Part shown: positions 36,906 to 50,178 of the stretch, piece after piece | Layout of the letters: each line of letters opens with the position of its first letter | Position numbering within the stretch: position 1 is the stretch's first letter | Assembly: GCF_028858725.1 (NCBI RefSeq) | Contig: NC_084763.1 | Coordinates: forward strand, 49,794,152 to 49,858,151 | Source: Colius striatus | Taxonomy: Eukaryota; Chordata; Aves; Coliiformes; Coliidae | Length of the DNA: 64,000 nt | Direction of reading: 5' to 3' | Notes under the pieces: generated by a model | Databases searched by the model: none | The model's input: only the letters and a program-made list of their open reading frames with translations | Told to the model about the DNA's origin: nothing | Program-made: the position numbers and the translations under genes

Positions 36906-39900
36906 TCCTGGATTAGATGTTTCAATTATCAAAGTTTATAATAAACAAATGGTGACTTTAAGGCAAATAAGAGGGCAGAGTGGCAACCTATGTAAACTGC
37001 TTCTGCCTGGCAGAGCAGCACTTCCCCCTGCTCCTTGCAGATTCCTTCGCTCTCTGGGATTCCTCTGGCCTTCCTGGTCTGACACTTTCCTTGCTGTTTC
37101 TGGGATCATAGCAAAAACATTTTAAATGTTTATCTTTTACAGCTCAGTTCCTGTAGTACTGCATATGCCTTTAGGATCCCTCATTGCCAAAATCCTAGAA
37201 GTGCTCAACGACTCAACGACACTGGTCCCTATGTCATGGGAGCTTTAAAAAAGTCCCAATGGATGCCTTACCTGCATGTGAAGGTGTCTAAAATCCTTTC
37301 ACAATCTGGCCCTTGCTTTGGCCACTTGCTGCTTCGTTCCTCCAGCTGATTGATGACAGTGAAGAAGCAAGATTCAAATCAGCATTTAAATCTGCAGACA
37401 GCCTGATATAGATGTGAACCTTGAGGTGAGTGGTTTATTGTGTGATATTTACCTTCTGGTTAAGGTGTATTGTATGCTACCAGAAGCAGTCATGAGAAAA
37501 GGAAAGCAGCACTTAGGCAAAATGGAAACAGGGATTCAAAGAGCAAATGGTTGATATTTGCTCATAACACTTGCAGAGCTTCTTTTCTCTTTGTTCCCTA
37601 AGTCAGGAAAAACAATTACAGTAGTTAGGAAAGGGAAATAGTGTTTCCAGTTTCTAAGCGTGTGAAGCAAACTCCCCACTGGCACAAGCTGCCCGGCACA
37701 TTTTGTTCAGTGTTCTGTAGAGCCTGCAACTGTTCGTTGCACCAGGAGCAAAACTTGTTGCACTACAGGAACTTGTGTAAGGGACATGTGTTAGCCAAGT
37801 CCCACTTAGCTCCTGCTTTGTGTAAACCCTTGTTTTCTTCAAAGAAGGGTAAATTCCACTGGTATTTCATTTCCTTTTTTTACACATGAGAATTCTAGTG
37901 TTTTGAGGATGTGGCCAACTTCTGATAAAGAACATTTTGACAATGAGCATGACCACTTAGGGAAATGACAATTTCAATAATGAATAGGGAATAAAGGGAG
38001 ACATGGCTTCCAGTGACAGGCATGGAGTCATGCCCTGCACTTCACAAGGGAACTGTAGGGGTGAGAGTCTGAACACTCACCAGAAGCTGGTTTCAGTGAC
38101 CTGCCCGGCTTTCCTGGCTGACTGTGAAGGCATTTACAGCTCAGTGTGCAGCCATGCTGAACCAAGTTTTGATAGAGCTCCAGCCTGTTCATGAAAAATG
38201 AGCTCATAAAAAATATCAGCTCATGACAAGTCTTTAATTTACTTCTTAACTTTGAAACTAGTGGAAAAGACCTTTGAGGGATATTGGCAATTATCAAATT
38301 TATTTTAAAACTGTTTCACTTCTACAGCAGCATCTTTGAAGAAGCAGCAACTGAAGGGAAGAGGGGTTTTTTTCTCTTTTCACAGTCACTTCTATGCAAT
38401 GATACTGTTCTTTTTCACTTGCATAGTTTCCACTTTTAGTTTTTGTTTACTCTTCTGGTAGGATGAATTTGTCACAGTAAGTATAGAACATATGTAGGGG
38501 AACCAGAGGACACAGGGAATACCAAATCTATTTCATATTTCACACTGAACTCATCCTTTAACTCTTGCTTGCCAGTGTTTTACAGCTACAAACCTCATCA
38601 TATACCCCTATGAATACTTTTTTGCCTACTGACCATAAGATAAAATCTTCCTTGCATGAAACTGTCACAGATCTAGAAAGGACAAAAAACTTCACAAATC
38701 CTCATCTGCAAATTCATTCATTTGTTCAAAGACACAAAGGACCCAGCACTCAGAGGACTCAGGGAAGCTTATGCTGGGAATCCCATGCAGAGGTGGAGCT
38801 ACAACCTTTGCAATTACTTTCTGTTCCCATAAAGTACTTACAGGTTTGCCCATTCAGGGATAAAAAGCTTTTCTAAGTCCTTCCTCCTGGAAATTGTTCC
38901 AGGGGGAATGAATGCTTACATGTGTTTCAGAGAAGTCCCTAAGTCTGTAGTGGTAAATGTGGGAAAAGCTGCTGCCTGCACCATTATGATCAGATGGTCA
39001 CATCAATCTGCACCTCCAGTCTTGAGCTTTGGCATGCCATAGAGAACAACAGACAAAAGTTGCAGTGAAAGGCCTTGTTACAGTTGAGGCCAAAACTACT
39101 CAGGGGTTTTATGTGGTGGCAGAGAAGACTCTCAGGTTCACTGTCTGGAGGGCAGGACAACATCAGTGGAAGAGGTCCAAGAAAAAGTTCTTCATGCCTG
39201 AAGCCTGGGATGCCTCAACCTTGTGATGCTTCAGTCTGAAAGATTGATCACAAAAAAGCTCTGTTTATGTGTCTGAGTTTATGGATACTTGAGGATCATT
39301 TGTATTCAAACTTCTTATTACCATACTTGTCCAGAGGTGCTGCCACCTTGCTGAACTGAGCAGCTCCATGTCTTTTTCCCATCTAAGTTAGCAGCAGTCA
39401 CGGCCACTTTCATTTTAAAATGCACCAGGGAGTACTTTCTACTGTTTGCCTAAGAGCCCAGAGGTTAGGACTCTTGCTCCGGAGGTAAGAGACCATCTTA
39501 ATTCCCTTCTCAGACGGGAAAAATGAAATCTATGGTTCCAAGGAATGTAAATTAGTAGGCTACAAAATTGTGTGGGAAGGGACCTCAGTCCATATCTCTT
39601 TTTGAAACTAGATCAGGACGAGTGAGATTGACATAGCTAGAAGAGGAAATGTAATGGAGCCAGAATCTGTAGTCTAGAAGTTAGTCTCAAAGCAAAAGTG
39701 GTATGGGAACCAATGCCATGAAGATATATAAGGTATTTGGTGACCAGCGTTCACAAACCCCTGATGTAAGACTTCATTTTTCACTGACTATATCCTCTCC
39801 TGTTCCTTGTGGGCTCTGCAGCTGTGGTATGTCAAGACTTTGCAGTCTGTCATAGCTCAGTTTCAAGAACTGTTAATCAAAATTTTCGGGTTACTAAAAC

Positions 39901-42900
39901 CCAAGGCTGAGGCCAGATGTAAAATGAACAAATAGAGTTTCTAGGTCATGTTGGTCTTCATCTGCAACTCTCATATCTTAAAAATAAAATGCCTGAGAAC
40001 TTATTTCCAAAAAGACTGCAATTAAGGGTGAAAAATCAAAATAGCTTATAAGGGGAAAATTCTTGTGAGCTCCTTTGTGGATCAGTGTTATATCTCCAGA
40101 ATTTGGATGGCATATTTCTTGTAAAAAACATGCTTTCTTTCTCAATGATTAATTCTCTCCCAACTTGCACCTTCACAGCAGCAGCATTCTTGAGCCGCTC
40201 CATTAGTTCTCAATCATGTGCTACTGATGAATATGGAAAAGAGAAAAGGAGGGCACAACGGCTCTCATCTTTTTTAGTCCTGCCTGACTTCATAAAACTA
40301 TGAGCCCTGTCAGACCTTATCTTTTCTAGGAGCCTCAAGGCACTTCTGAGTATCTTTACAATGTCCTCTTTGAACTTCTGTGTTCATCTATGCTTTATTT
40401 TCTTTTATAAATGGCAAGTTGTCCTCCTGTTCTGATTTAATCTGGCCTGTTGTTTCTGAGGGAGGAGGCCCCTTTTCAGAGAGGTGCAAAGTGCTAGCTC
40501 CAAAATTCCCACTGCCTCTAAGGGAGTGGAAGGGCTGAGATCCAGGTAACCTTTTGAAGGTTGGGTGATCTCTGTGAGACTATGTAATTCAACAATCACT
40601 ACTCATACTGCTCAGAACAGCAGGTCTGCTTTTCAAACACAGGCTTCTGAAGTATGAGGTATACAGGTAATGTAGTAATAACACTGCCTGCCTGCTATTT
40701 GCTCTGAAATTCTCAATTGCAGTTAGAACGTGCCTTGAAAAATTCATTCTGGCTGAGACTGGGGTGTTGGATAAGGGACATGTTGCTCTGGTGCTGTGAG
40801 TCAGAGGCTCATTTATTATTCTTTATCTGTGGTGGCAGGAGCACAGACAATGAAAGCTGTATCTATGACAGCTCCCTTATTGAAGTGCCAGGGCTATTGT
40901 ACCGCCTGTATAGTCACAGGGAAGAAACTCTCCAGGTTTCTTTTTCGTAAGTACAGACATGTTTGAACCAAGACATTCCTGCTTCTTGCAGCTGGCAGTT
41001 CTTGAGCACAAGTTTCAATGTTTTTATTGTACTTGCTATAAAATGCCTAATCAAAGGCTTCCCTGCTCTGTTATGGCTGTTTCATTATTTATTACAGTAG
41101 AAGTATGAATTACTGAACTTCAGCCTTGGCAGATAAGTGAAACAGGAATGAACTTTCAGCTCTTTGGTTTCAGAAGGTGAGTAAATCTCTGGTGGAGTTT
41201 GCACACATGGTTGGAATAGTTCCCTTCATTTACACTGGCACAGCTCCACCGAGTGCCGCCGCGCTGCTCCAACAGTGGAGAGTTAGAAACTCAGGGGCCT
41301 GAGGCAGCTATGACTTTTTTTATATTGCTTTTCCAGTTTATCTTTTAAAATAGAAAATTTAAAATCATACCTGAAGAAAAAAAGGAATTTTTTTCTTTAA
41401 CCTCTGGGTTATTAAGAAGGACTTGACCAGAGTGAGGGAGGAAAGAGCTTTCAGTGATGCACCAAGGCTGGCCCTGGAAGAAGGAGAGGTTCAGTAACAG
41501 TATAAATATCCATTGGCTCTTGAACCAAGTCACACACAGCATTTATCATATATAATCCTTTTACATAGTGCCCTGGCAATAAGGAGTTCTTTTTTAACCT
41601 GGTTTCCTTAGGAAATGTAGAGTGTATGTTCACACCGTCTGCCTGTCACATCTCTTCCCCAGACTTCCTTCTACCACCCATCATTTGTCACTTACTGGCA
41701 TGTGACAGAGCAAGTCCAAAAGTGAAAGCTGGTAGTTGCAAATGGGAGAGATGAATGCCTGGTCTCCTCATGAAGCAGAGCAAAGACCACTGCACCTGCT
41801 GGAGAGGGCTCCAGCCACTGCAGCAGCACCAGGGCAGGAGCAACAGCTCCCTTTGCTCTGCCAGAGGGGACCAGGCACTTGGGGATGGACCAGGCACAGG
41901 AAGGAGTGATGGCACTGGGATGCAGGAAGGAACTGGGAGGGTAAGTGGGATGTGGGAGAGAAAGCCATAGGAAACTGGCCTCTGTGAGCTCCACTGCACA
42001 CAGCAGTTGAGCCTGATGTGAGACAGGCACTAAACTGAAGAAAGTCCTTTAAAAAAGCAGATGTGTTCTTTCCAAAATACCTCTGGTAAAATAAATTAAG
42101 CCAGTTAAATTAAGCTTCCATGTCAGCATCCAGCAGTACATCTCAGTCTGATTTACCAGTCTTCTTAAGAGCCGTAGGCAATGTCAAACTAGTGTTTTAT
42201 AATTTAGGATGGTTGATTTTAGTGTCATTTGGCATCCTGTACACCGATCTCCACTTTTAAAAACCAGGAAACACAAAGGTGTCTGCTGGCCTTTGGAAAA
42301 GGAAATAAATATTAACTTATCTGCACAATGTGTGAGCGGATCTAGCCCTGTTGCAGGAAACTCATTAATCTCACATGGAAAATAAATAAACCAGGAGAGA
42401 AAAGGATGGGTGGGATTTCAACTTCCTCTGTTTCCGTGAATAGCTATTTTATATGAACAAGTGCACGCCAAAGGCTTTTAAGAGGAACATTACTGCAAAG
42501 GACAAATAAGTTTGTTGAATCTTTTAAAAGCTTTGCAGTGGAGGGATAATTTAGGGTGATGTTGGGAAAATTTACCTGTTAACTGCTGTCTGATCTCACT
42601 ATTAGACCACATTTTCCATTGCTGATGCCATTGTCAGACTTGAGGCACCAGGACTCACATTTTCCGTGGCAGGTGTCTGCCTGAGATGGGGTACATGTGA
42701 TGCATATGTGCATGTATCAAGAATTGCCTCAGACTGAATGTGTGTAAAAATCTCAGCCAAAATGGTTTTGCTCTTAAAAAAATGCATGAAAAAATGTGCT
42801 GTTTCCTTCCCATTACAAAGAATGGCAACTTCTTTTTTAGACAGTCCCAAAGGCCTCATACTTTGCAGGAAAGACATGACATTTTTCAGGAGGAGAGCTT

Positions 42901-45900
42901 TAGCCACCTTAGCCTGGTTGAATTGTGGGCCTAGGCAAGATCAGTTTGGTCTTGATGAATCTTCACAGCTTGGTATTTTAAAGATCATGCCTTCATTGAT
43001 TCAGTGCTAGTCTAGGCTTAACCAAGCCGTTTTTTTCCAGCTAGTTTCTCCTCTGTTCCATTGGACCTTGCTCCTGATCTGAGGCAACCCAGAAGAAATA
43101 GTCACCCAAGGAAGGGACAGGCTGGAGAGGGAAAGGTGAGAGAAGAAACTAAAGTGGTATCTGGAAAGAGACATGGGACAAGGGAGGAAAGTTGAGATGA
43201 AAGTTGAGGAAAGCTGAAGATGGTGATATAGGAGAGCTGGTGCAAGACAGGGATGGAGCAAAAGAGACCCAGGCTGTGAGAAAGAGATCAGAGAGTCTGT
43301 GGCTGCTATACCTACAGTCAACAAACATGTGTGCCATGAGATAAGAAAGCGTTAGTTTTCTTTACTAATGAGGAAAATGTAGCTGGTCACTGACAGCACA
43401 TTCAAAATTACACAGTTTTGAGAGTGGCAAAAAGTATAGTTCAAGCTCCTTTTCATCTGTGGAAAGGCTGGACTTTATAGCAGTATTTTAAAAAGTGAGA
43501 AGAATTGGGAAATTGGTGATTCACCCTTCCATAAAAATATGACTCTCTAACTGAAAACAGCTACTACTAGTGTTTCTCCTTCTTCACAGCTGGGAGATAG
43601 TGCTGCTCGATGCTTTGAAAACTTGAATACTTGAATATTCACCAAATTGCCTTCATATGGCTTTAAAAATTGTAATTTCCCAAAGACAGACATCTGTGAC
43701 CAGGCAGACAGCACTTCCACAACCATCCATATATATTAGTCAAAACCTTCCCAGCATTCTAGATCAGCCCTCACATCATTTGCAAAATTAAAAACTGAGG
43801 AGAGAAACACAGTGCACCCTGGCTGATTACCAGTTCTGTCTCTGAGCCTAGCGGTTTATTCTCTGATCACTAAAGCAGCTTAAAACTGAGTAATTTGTAC
43901 GGTGTTCACCAAGCCCACTCTGCCAGGATGCAGCTCTTTCTTCAGATTAATCCATAATCTTTGTCAGTCTGCAATTGTTAATAGTAGCAATTTCAATCAA
44001 CAAAATATTTCTATAAATATTCTTCTTTCAAGTTTTAGGAAATCCAGACCACTATGTCCTAAAGACTCCAAAAGCCACTGGTCACAATCCAGAGTTCTAT
44101 CTCTATAAATCTGCAGAGCTCAGGAAGGCAAGAAGTTTTAGAATAACTATAAGAAACAGAGAAATTTTAGTTTAAGGTAGGAAGTAAATTAGTGAGAATG
44201 ACAATTTATGGTCATAGGATGAGTGCGCCACTAGTTCAGGCAAATGTGTTTCTGATAAGAATACAGGCTGGGAAAACAAATGAAAGGAAGTGTGAAAGAG
44301 ACACAAACCAGCCTTAGGTGAGTGCAGGAACACCTGCAATCAAATTAAAATAGCAAATCACACGTGACCACAGGATAGCTTTTTTTACCATATATATTTA
44401 GGAGAGCAGGCGTGGGGTAGCTGAATTGCTGGCTGGGATGGCAAATACATGAAATGAAAATCTGATTACATAAATTTCTGGTGGTGAGTTGTGAGGCAGG
44501 AATGAAATTTCAGGAGTGCAGCTTTAAGAACACTGGGACAGCACAGGATAGAAGGAAAGGAGAGCACACAGGTCCTATTTAGTGGTCCATCTCTGCTTTC
44601 ACGTTGTACAAAGAAATGGCCATAGCACAACACCCTCTACAGCAAGGATTTTAACTGTGAGTCACCTATTTTCCATTAATGCAAAATGCTGATGGAAGCT
44701 TTTACAATGGTTTGGGTACTGGCAGACATTGCTCTCCTGAACAGATAGTCTGACATTTAATAATAGCGGAGATCTTGTAGCTTTTTGGTGTGGAGTCACC
44801 AAGTTTGTTTTCTTTCCTCTAGCAGCTACCTGCTTTCACAAAACTGAACTAACCTCTGAGTAAATTCAAACTTAACTTTGAGATCTGTGTCAACCCTTAT
44901 TGAAACTTGTAAACAGATCCAAGAATTATTGGGAAGACACAGACATCTAAGTCTTGATTCTTTAGAAATTAAACAAAAAGGAAAGAAACTAGAAAGGGAA
45001 AAGAAAGAAACCAGAAAAAAAAGAAACTAGGAAATCTTATAATAGTTTTTATGTTCTGAGAAACTGAATTGGGTTAACCCAAGCACATCAAAGGCTAGAA
45101 GTCATTAGGATACATTCAGAAGTCTCTGCAAAATCCTCCTCCTCCACTCAGCTCTTTCAAAAGCTTCAGCAGAGTAGAGACTGTGCAGCTGTGGAGTGCA
45201 GGCATTACACATCCTCCTGCACTCTGCAGTAATCTTCTGCACGCTGATGGGAATGGAACTACAAGAGGTAGTTTTGAAGTCTGAAGTAACGCAAGCAGTG
45301 AATCCTGTTTGCGATGGGTTCTCTGTCCGAAAACCCTTTCTCTCAACAAATTGAAGGTGTTTCAGACACCAATGGATCATTAGTAGCTTCCGCTTTGGTG
45401 AAAGCTACTCACCCAACACACCACATCAACAACCAGGCTGTAGTCATGGGCTTGGATTTTGCAAAACTTTTCAAAAAGGAATCTTCTCCTGAACACATGA
45501 AGTTACAACATGAGCATGTAATATCATCTGGATGTACTTTAAATAAAGTGATAGGGTTTTGTTGTAACAACTGTTTTGGGATAGAGGAAGGGAGATGACT
45601 ACGTTGGAATTAAGTTTTCTGTCTTTAATTTAGAAGTTAAAAAAAATGAAATTAACTATATGTTTTTGATCTCTATCTTGAGGATCTCTGTGAACAATAT
45701 GTGATAGATGTACAGTGCTGAGACCCACAACAGAGGAACTGGAACTTTTACTCAGGGGTGCATAAGTCTTTGATTCAGGCATAAATGTTTCCTTATTTAT
45801 TACAATTTGGCCAGGGGAAATACAGAATTCTGAAGAAGAAATTAGACATATTTCTGATCATGCTGATATGTGTCTGCAGAAGAAACTACTATTCCCAAAA

Positions 45901-48100
45901 CAAAAACAAGTAATTAAAAGTTATGCTTTGTGACTTCAGAATTTGAAAAAAACCCAAATCACATGGCATCTAATTAACGCCTATATCATTGCTTTCATGT
46001 CTTTTCTCAGGGGTAAGATATTTATAGCCACATACAAAAACAAGAAAGAGGCCTAAGGGAACACAAGAAAAACTCCACCACCCAGCACCTTAACTGTAGC
46101 ATCTGCAAGCCAGCACTCATGGAATACTTGATGAAGTGCTTAAGGCTAGGAAGGCTGATAATGAGATTTCTTTTAAGTTCACAGTGCTACACATTAAAGA
46201 GACACTGCCAACCCGATTCTGAAAAGAAAAACATTACATAGCACACACAAATTGTTCTTGTTTTTTATCAGCCCTTCCTGGTGTCTAGAAAGGTAGATTT
46301 AGTAGGCAGCATACTTGGTCCACAAATTTACCCCTCAATATTTTTGCATTTTATTTGTCTACTTCATAACACCTCAGTCCTGATGCTGTGTCTAGCAGGT
46401 GCTCCAGAGAGGAGAGTGCTTTTGAGGTCCCCCCCAACCAGTGCAAAAAGCAGGAGCTCCCCAAGGTACTACCTTAAGCAGAATATACTGAAGGCTGTCT
46501 GCACAGAGTGATACTGACTGCATGCAGAGAGCTGTCACCTGTACAGCATAAACAACCTGGAAATGGGTAGTTCCACCTCACTCTCTCTGCTCTGTTCAGT
46601 AATAAAAACTACCCCGTACTTTGCTGCAAGGTCAGATCTGGTGTTTCTAGAATTACACGTGAATTATCAAGCTGAAGAGAAGTCTAGTCAACTTAATTCC
46701 AGTCTGCCTTTCAATCCTTTATTATAAAACCAAATACTATTTCACTGGTGCAGAAGCATTACACAGAGGGACTATGTCATATCTTACAAAACATAGTATG
46801 TGTAGTCTCACGCTTGGCCCAATACAGCTGCTCCCAGGAGCTCCTTTGCAAAAAATATCCTTTAACCCTTTTTGTTGGGCTTTCCTATTCTAAATGGCAG
46901 TGGTAGTTCTGGTACGTTCCAGCTGCCTGTATGGACTAGTCCAAACTTACTTTCCTGTTTCTCTTATCTCCTGGAATTTTTTCTCAACACCCCTTGGGAT
47001 GAGAAAGAACAAGAGCTGGCAAACAGGTGGAGCACATAAATGTATCTATATTAAAAAAAAATACATTCAAACAATGTTGCACTAAAACTTGGCAAAGCTG
47101 ATTTTGTGATTTTAACTTCTAGCATAGTTTTTACTTAGAACATTGCATGCTTGTTTTTCGGTCCTGCTGTAGGTATGAATCAGTTTCCCAACCAAAAGCA
47201 TCTGTTGTCTGCCAGACTCTTGTTTCCATTGTTACTGAAACTGGAAAATGAACATAGGTCACTGCATGAAGAAACAGGATTGCTTTACAATTAATATAGC
47301 AGAACACTGTCCCTAGAGGACTGGAGTCTGCTCTGCTTCTGGTAGAGAGTTCCAGCTGAGGAGTTCTTATTGTGTTAGTCTTTAATTTAATATCCTTCAT
47401 TTTGGGTGTTAACTTGACAACCTGGGATTTGATTTTCAGACATGCTCAGAAAGCTGTAGCCAAGAATTGCATAAACTGTGTTTTGCACATACAGAGTTAT
47501 ATACAGCACTAGGTACAACCAGGGAAAAAAATGAGATCTTAAGAATCACAAACTGAAATTAGGGGATACTTTTAATCTAGCTTACTATGCAAGTTTGATA
47601 ATTTAATACAATATAATGCTGTAACTGCAACAGAAACTGGAACAGAAATGTTAGAACTGGCTGTCCATCTCTGCACCCATCTGGTGCTGCAGGGTTGGAT
47701 GCCCACAATATGGCAAAGAGCCTACTGAAGACAAAGGTGACACTTAACAGCGCTGTCCAGTGAGCCACTCATGCCTGGAGCTGGCTCTCCTGGCAGGACA
47801 AGCATCTTCCTTGGCCTGCCCTGGTAAGGACTCTTGAGGGACATTTTGTCAGATTTCCTGCCAGAATGAAACATCAGCACCATCACAATCACTAAATATG
47901 TTGAAGAGGACTGTCGAGAGAATAGGAAAAATGTAGCTAACTTCAGCTAAGAGTAACCCCTATTACAATGCATCTGACATACTAGTCCACTTATGAAGCC
48001 TTCAGTCATCCTTCCTCAAGGAGTATCAATGGCAACTGAGGTGTTACTCTGTGGTAAACGTTTTCATGGGGCTGTGGGCCACAAATCCACCCCTGGAGCT
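36906..48100. other. Intergenic, no gene seen
   Basis: Eleven kilobases with no convincing exon. Purine-rich runs occur near 44.97-45.03 kb. ORFs up to about 110 codons (for example 41692-42030 minus, 45314-45598 plus) lack family signatures. One tRNA-like stretch at 39449-39515 is listed separately. Confidence 0.65.
39449..39515 (+). repeat. Possible tRNA-derived SINE remnant
   Basis: The sequence GAGGTTAGGACTCTTGCTCC, then GGAGGTAAGAGACC and TCTTAATTCCC, resembles the head of tRNA-derived SINEs: an A-box-like GGTTAGGACTC and a degenerate B-box-like TTAATTCCC at suitable spacing. It is too short and diverged to assign a family, and chance similarity is possible. Confidence 0.3.
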
Positions 48101-48104
48101 CCAG

Positions 48105-48720
48105 AAGAGCTCCCACAACACTTTGTGCTAGCACCAGCCTTATTGAATACACTTGTTCATGGTCTACAAAACACCACATATTAAGAGACTCTTATATGCT
48201 GATGGTACCTGTCTCATCTTAAATGACAGTAGACTGCCTCAACCCAAATGGTGACACGTTGCTGCAGAAAGGAACAAAGATCAGCATCAAGTATGCCAAA
48301 GGCTGTATGGCTTAACAAGCTTTTGCACACAGAAAACCTGGAAGCAGATGGAGTTTTTGTTAAAGACAATCCGGAGTAAGAGGATCAGCCTAGCTTGAGC
48401 ACTCACAGTCATGACCATAGACATTGGTCAGAGGAGGAAGATCAAGAACAAATTCCAAACTTGGCATAAGTATCTACCCAAGAAAGCAGTGCTAAGTATA
48501 ATAACCATCTGCCACTCACTTGGTGAATACTGTGGCCTGTGGTACATTTCATCCACAGCAGATGTCAGTATTTTTAACTTGCTATGATTATTATTATTAG
48601 TAGATTAAAATCAATAAAAGCCAGGTGGCTACTCAACATGGTCAGAGCCTCCCTGACTAACATCTGACATCAGAATGCAGCCAATAGCTTGACCACCAAG
48701 TTATGGTAAACAGAGAGTGA
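48105..48720 (+). pseudogene. Decayed non-LTR reverse transcriptase remnant (not CR1-like)
   Basis: Translating with frameshifts gives blocks in RT order. VLAPALLNTLVH (48129-48164) resembles the VLAP.LFN motif after the palm. LLYADGTCLIL (48192-48224) is the YADD catalytic motif with the second Asp changed to Gly. KAVLSIITICHSLGEYCGLWY (near 48487-48549) resembles the SALALCYS..EYC.PVW block of jockey-like elements. SLTNIRHQNAAN (near 48650-48690, another frame) resembles the IAPP.IRR..AA block. Many stops interrupt it. The blocks differ from CR1, so this is another LINE clade; I cannot name it. It lies just upstream of an LTR at 48802. Confidence 0.6.
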
Positions 48721-48801
48721 GTAAAAATCACACTAAAAGATCTAGAGGATCCACCTTGGAAAAGATGCACATGTAACAAGTGACTTAATCAACTCACCGT
48801 G

Positions 48802-49344
48802 TGTCCTGATTTCAGCTGGGATATAGTTAATTTTCTTCCAGCTAGCTGGTACAGGGCTGTGTTTTGGATTTGTTGTGAGATGAATGTTGATATCACACTG
48901 ATGTTTTAGTTGTTGCTGAGTAACACTTATCCCAACTGAAGGACTTTTCAATTTCCCATGCTCTGTGAGTGAGGAGGTACACAAGAGACTGAGAGTGAGC
49001 ACGGCCAGGACAGCTGACCTGACCTAGCCAAAATGATATTCCATACCTTAGAACATCATGCCCAGTATTGCTGCTCAGCATTGGTCAGCACGTGGTGAGC
49101 AACTGAATTGTACATCACTTGTCTCTTCTTGGGTTTTGTTTTTCTCTCCTTTTGTTATAGTCATTTTATTACTATTTTAAAATTTTAATTACATTTTGGT
49201 TTTGTTTAGTTATTACATTGTTCTTACCTCAGCCCACAAGTTTTAGCTTTTGGGGTTTTTTTCCCTGATTCTCCTCCCCATCCTACTGGGAGGGAGCAAG
49301 TGGCTGCATGGTGCTTAGTTGCTATCTGGGTTTAAATCATGACA
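48802..49344 (+). mobile_element. ERVL-like solo LTR, nearly full length
   Basis: The element begins TGTCCTGATTTCAGCTGGG and ends GTTTAAATCATGACA, with TG/CA ends. Inner landmarks are typical of the abundant avian ERVL-type LTR: TTAATTTTCTTCC, GTGCTGTGTTTTGGATTT-like text, TGATGTTTTAGTTGTTGCTGA, GGCCAGGACAGCTGACC, a T-rich region and TGGTGCTTAGTTGCTATCTG. The flanks CCGTG and CTATG match at only three of five positions, so the duplication has decayed or the ends rearranged. It lacks internal genes. It shares its landmarks with the more decayed copy at 707-1289. Confidence 0.87.
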
Positions 49345-49731
49345 CTATGCCAGCAACAATGCCACTTCCAGGAACTCCCATCATCAGCAAACTTTCCCAA
49401 CATGCGTTCAAACATCCCTGCTAAAGCTGGTCAAGCAGGCACAATGTGTCCCTGAGGAGCTGCAGCAGCCAGTCTGGTGTGAGAGTGGTGCAGGGGCGGA
49501 TCCTGTGTGCTGGCCAGGCAGCTGCTCATGTCCTCGGCTCCCTCTTCTCTTCTTAGAGTGAACACTTAGAAGTCCTTGACAACAAGAAGATGATTTGGCT
49601 ACTTCTTGTTATGTTGCAACTTTTGACTTATTTACCTACATTCATTAAAGACAACACTTCATGTTCAAACTCCTAGCTGAGCCTATACTTCACATCTTCT
49701 TGCCTTGGAAATCTGAACTCCTGAGTCTTTT

Positions 49732-50178
49732 CACAGAATCATTTTGCTTGGAAAAGACTTTAAGATCAAGTCCAACCATAAACTAACACTGTTGGGCCCA
49801 TCGCTAAACCAACCATGTCCCTCCACACCTCATCTATGTGTCTTTTAAATATCTCCAGGGATGGTGACTCCAGCACCTCCCTGGGCAGCCTGTGCCAGTG
49901 TTTAACAACCCTCTTGATGAAAAAGTTCTTCCTATCTCCAATCTAAATCTCCTTTGGCACAACTTGAGGCCGTTTCCTCTTCTCCTATCCCTCCTTACTT
50001 GGGAGAAGAGACTGACCCCCACCTTACAATAACCTCCTTCAGGTAGTTGTAGAGAGTGTTCATGTCTCCCTTCAGCCTCCTCTTTATCCAGACTAAACAA
50101 CTCCAGCTGCCTCAGCTGCTCTTCATCAGACTTGTGCCCCAGACCCTTCACCAGCTTTCCTTGTCTCTGGACATGCTC
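49732..50178 (-). mobile_element. CR1 LINE 3' end
   Basis: Minus-strand reading gives GTCTGGATAAAGAGGAGGCTGA, a CTACCTGAAGGAGGTTATTG-like stretch, GGCACAGGCTGCCCAGGGAG and GTTGGACTTGATCTTAAAG. The protein-coding part is similar to that of the copy at 36030-36905 (MKGLGHKSDEEQLRQLELFS), and the two probably belong to related subfamilies. It is 5'-truncated with frameshifts. Confidence 0.92.
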
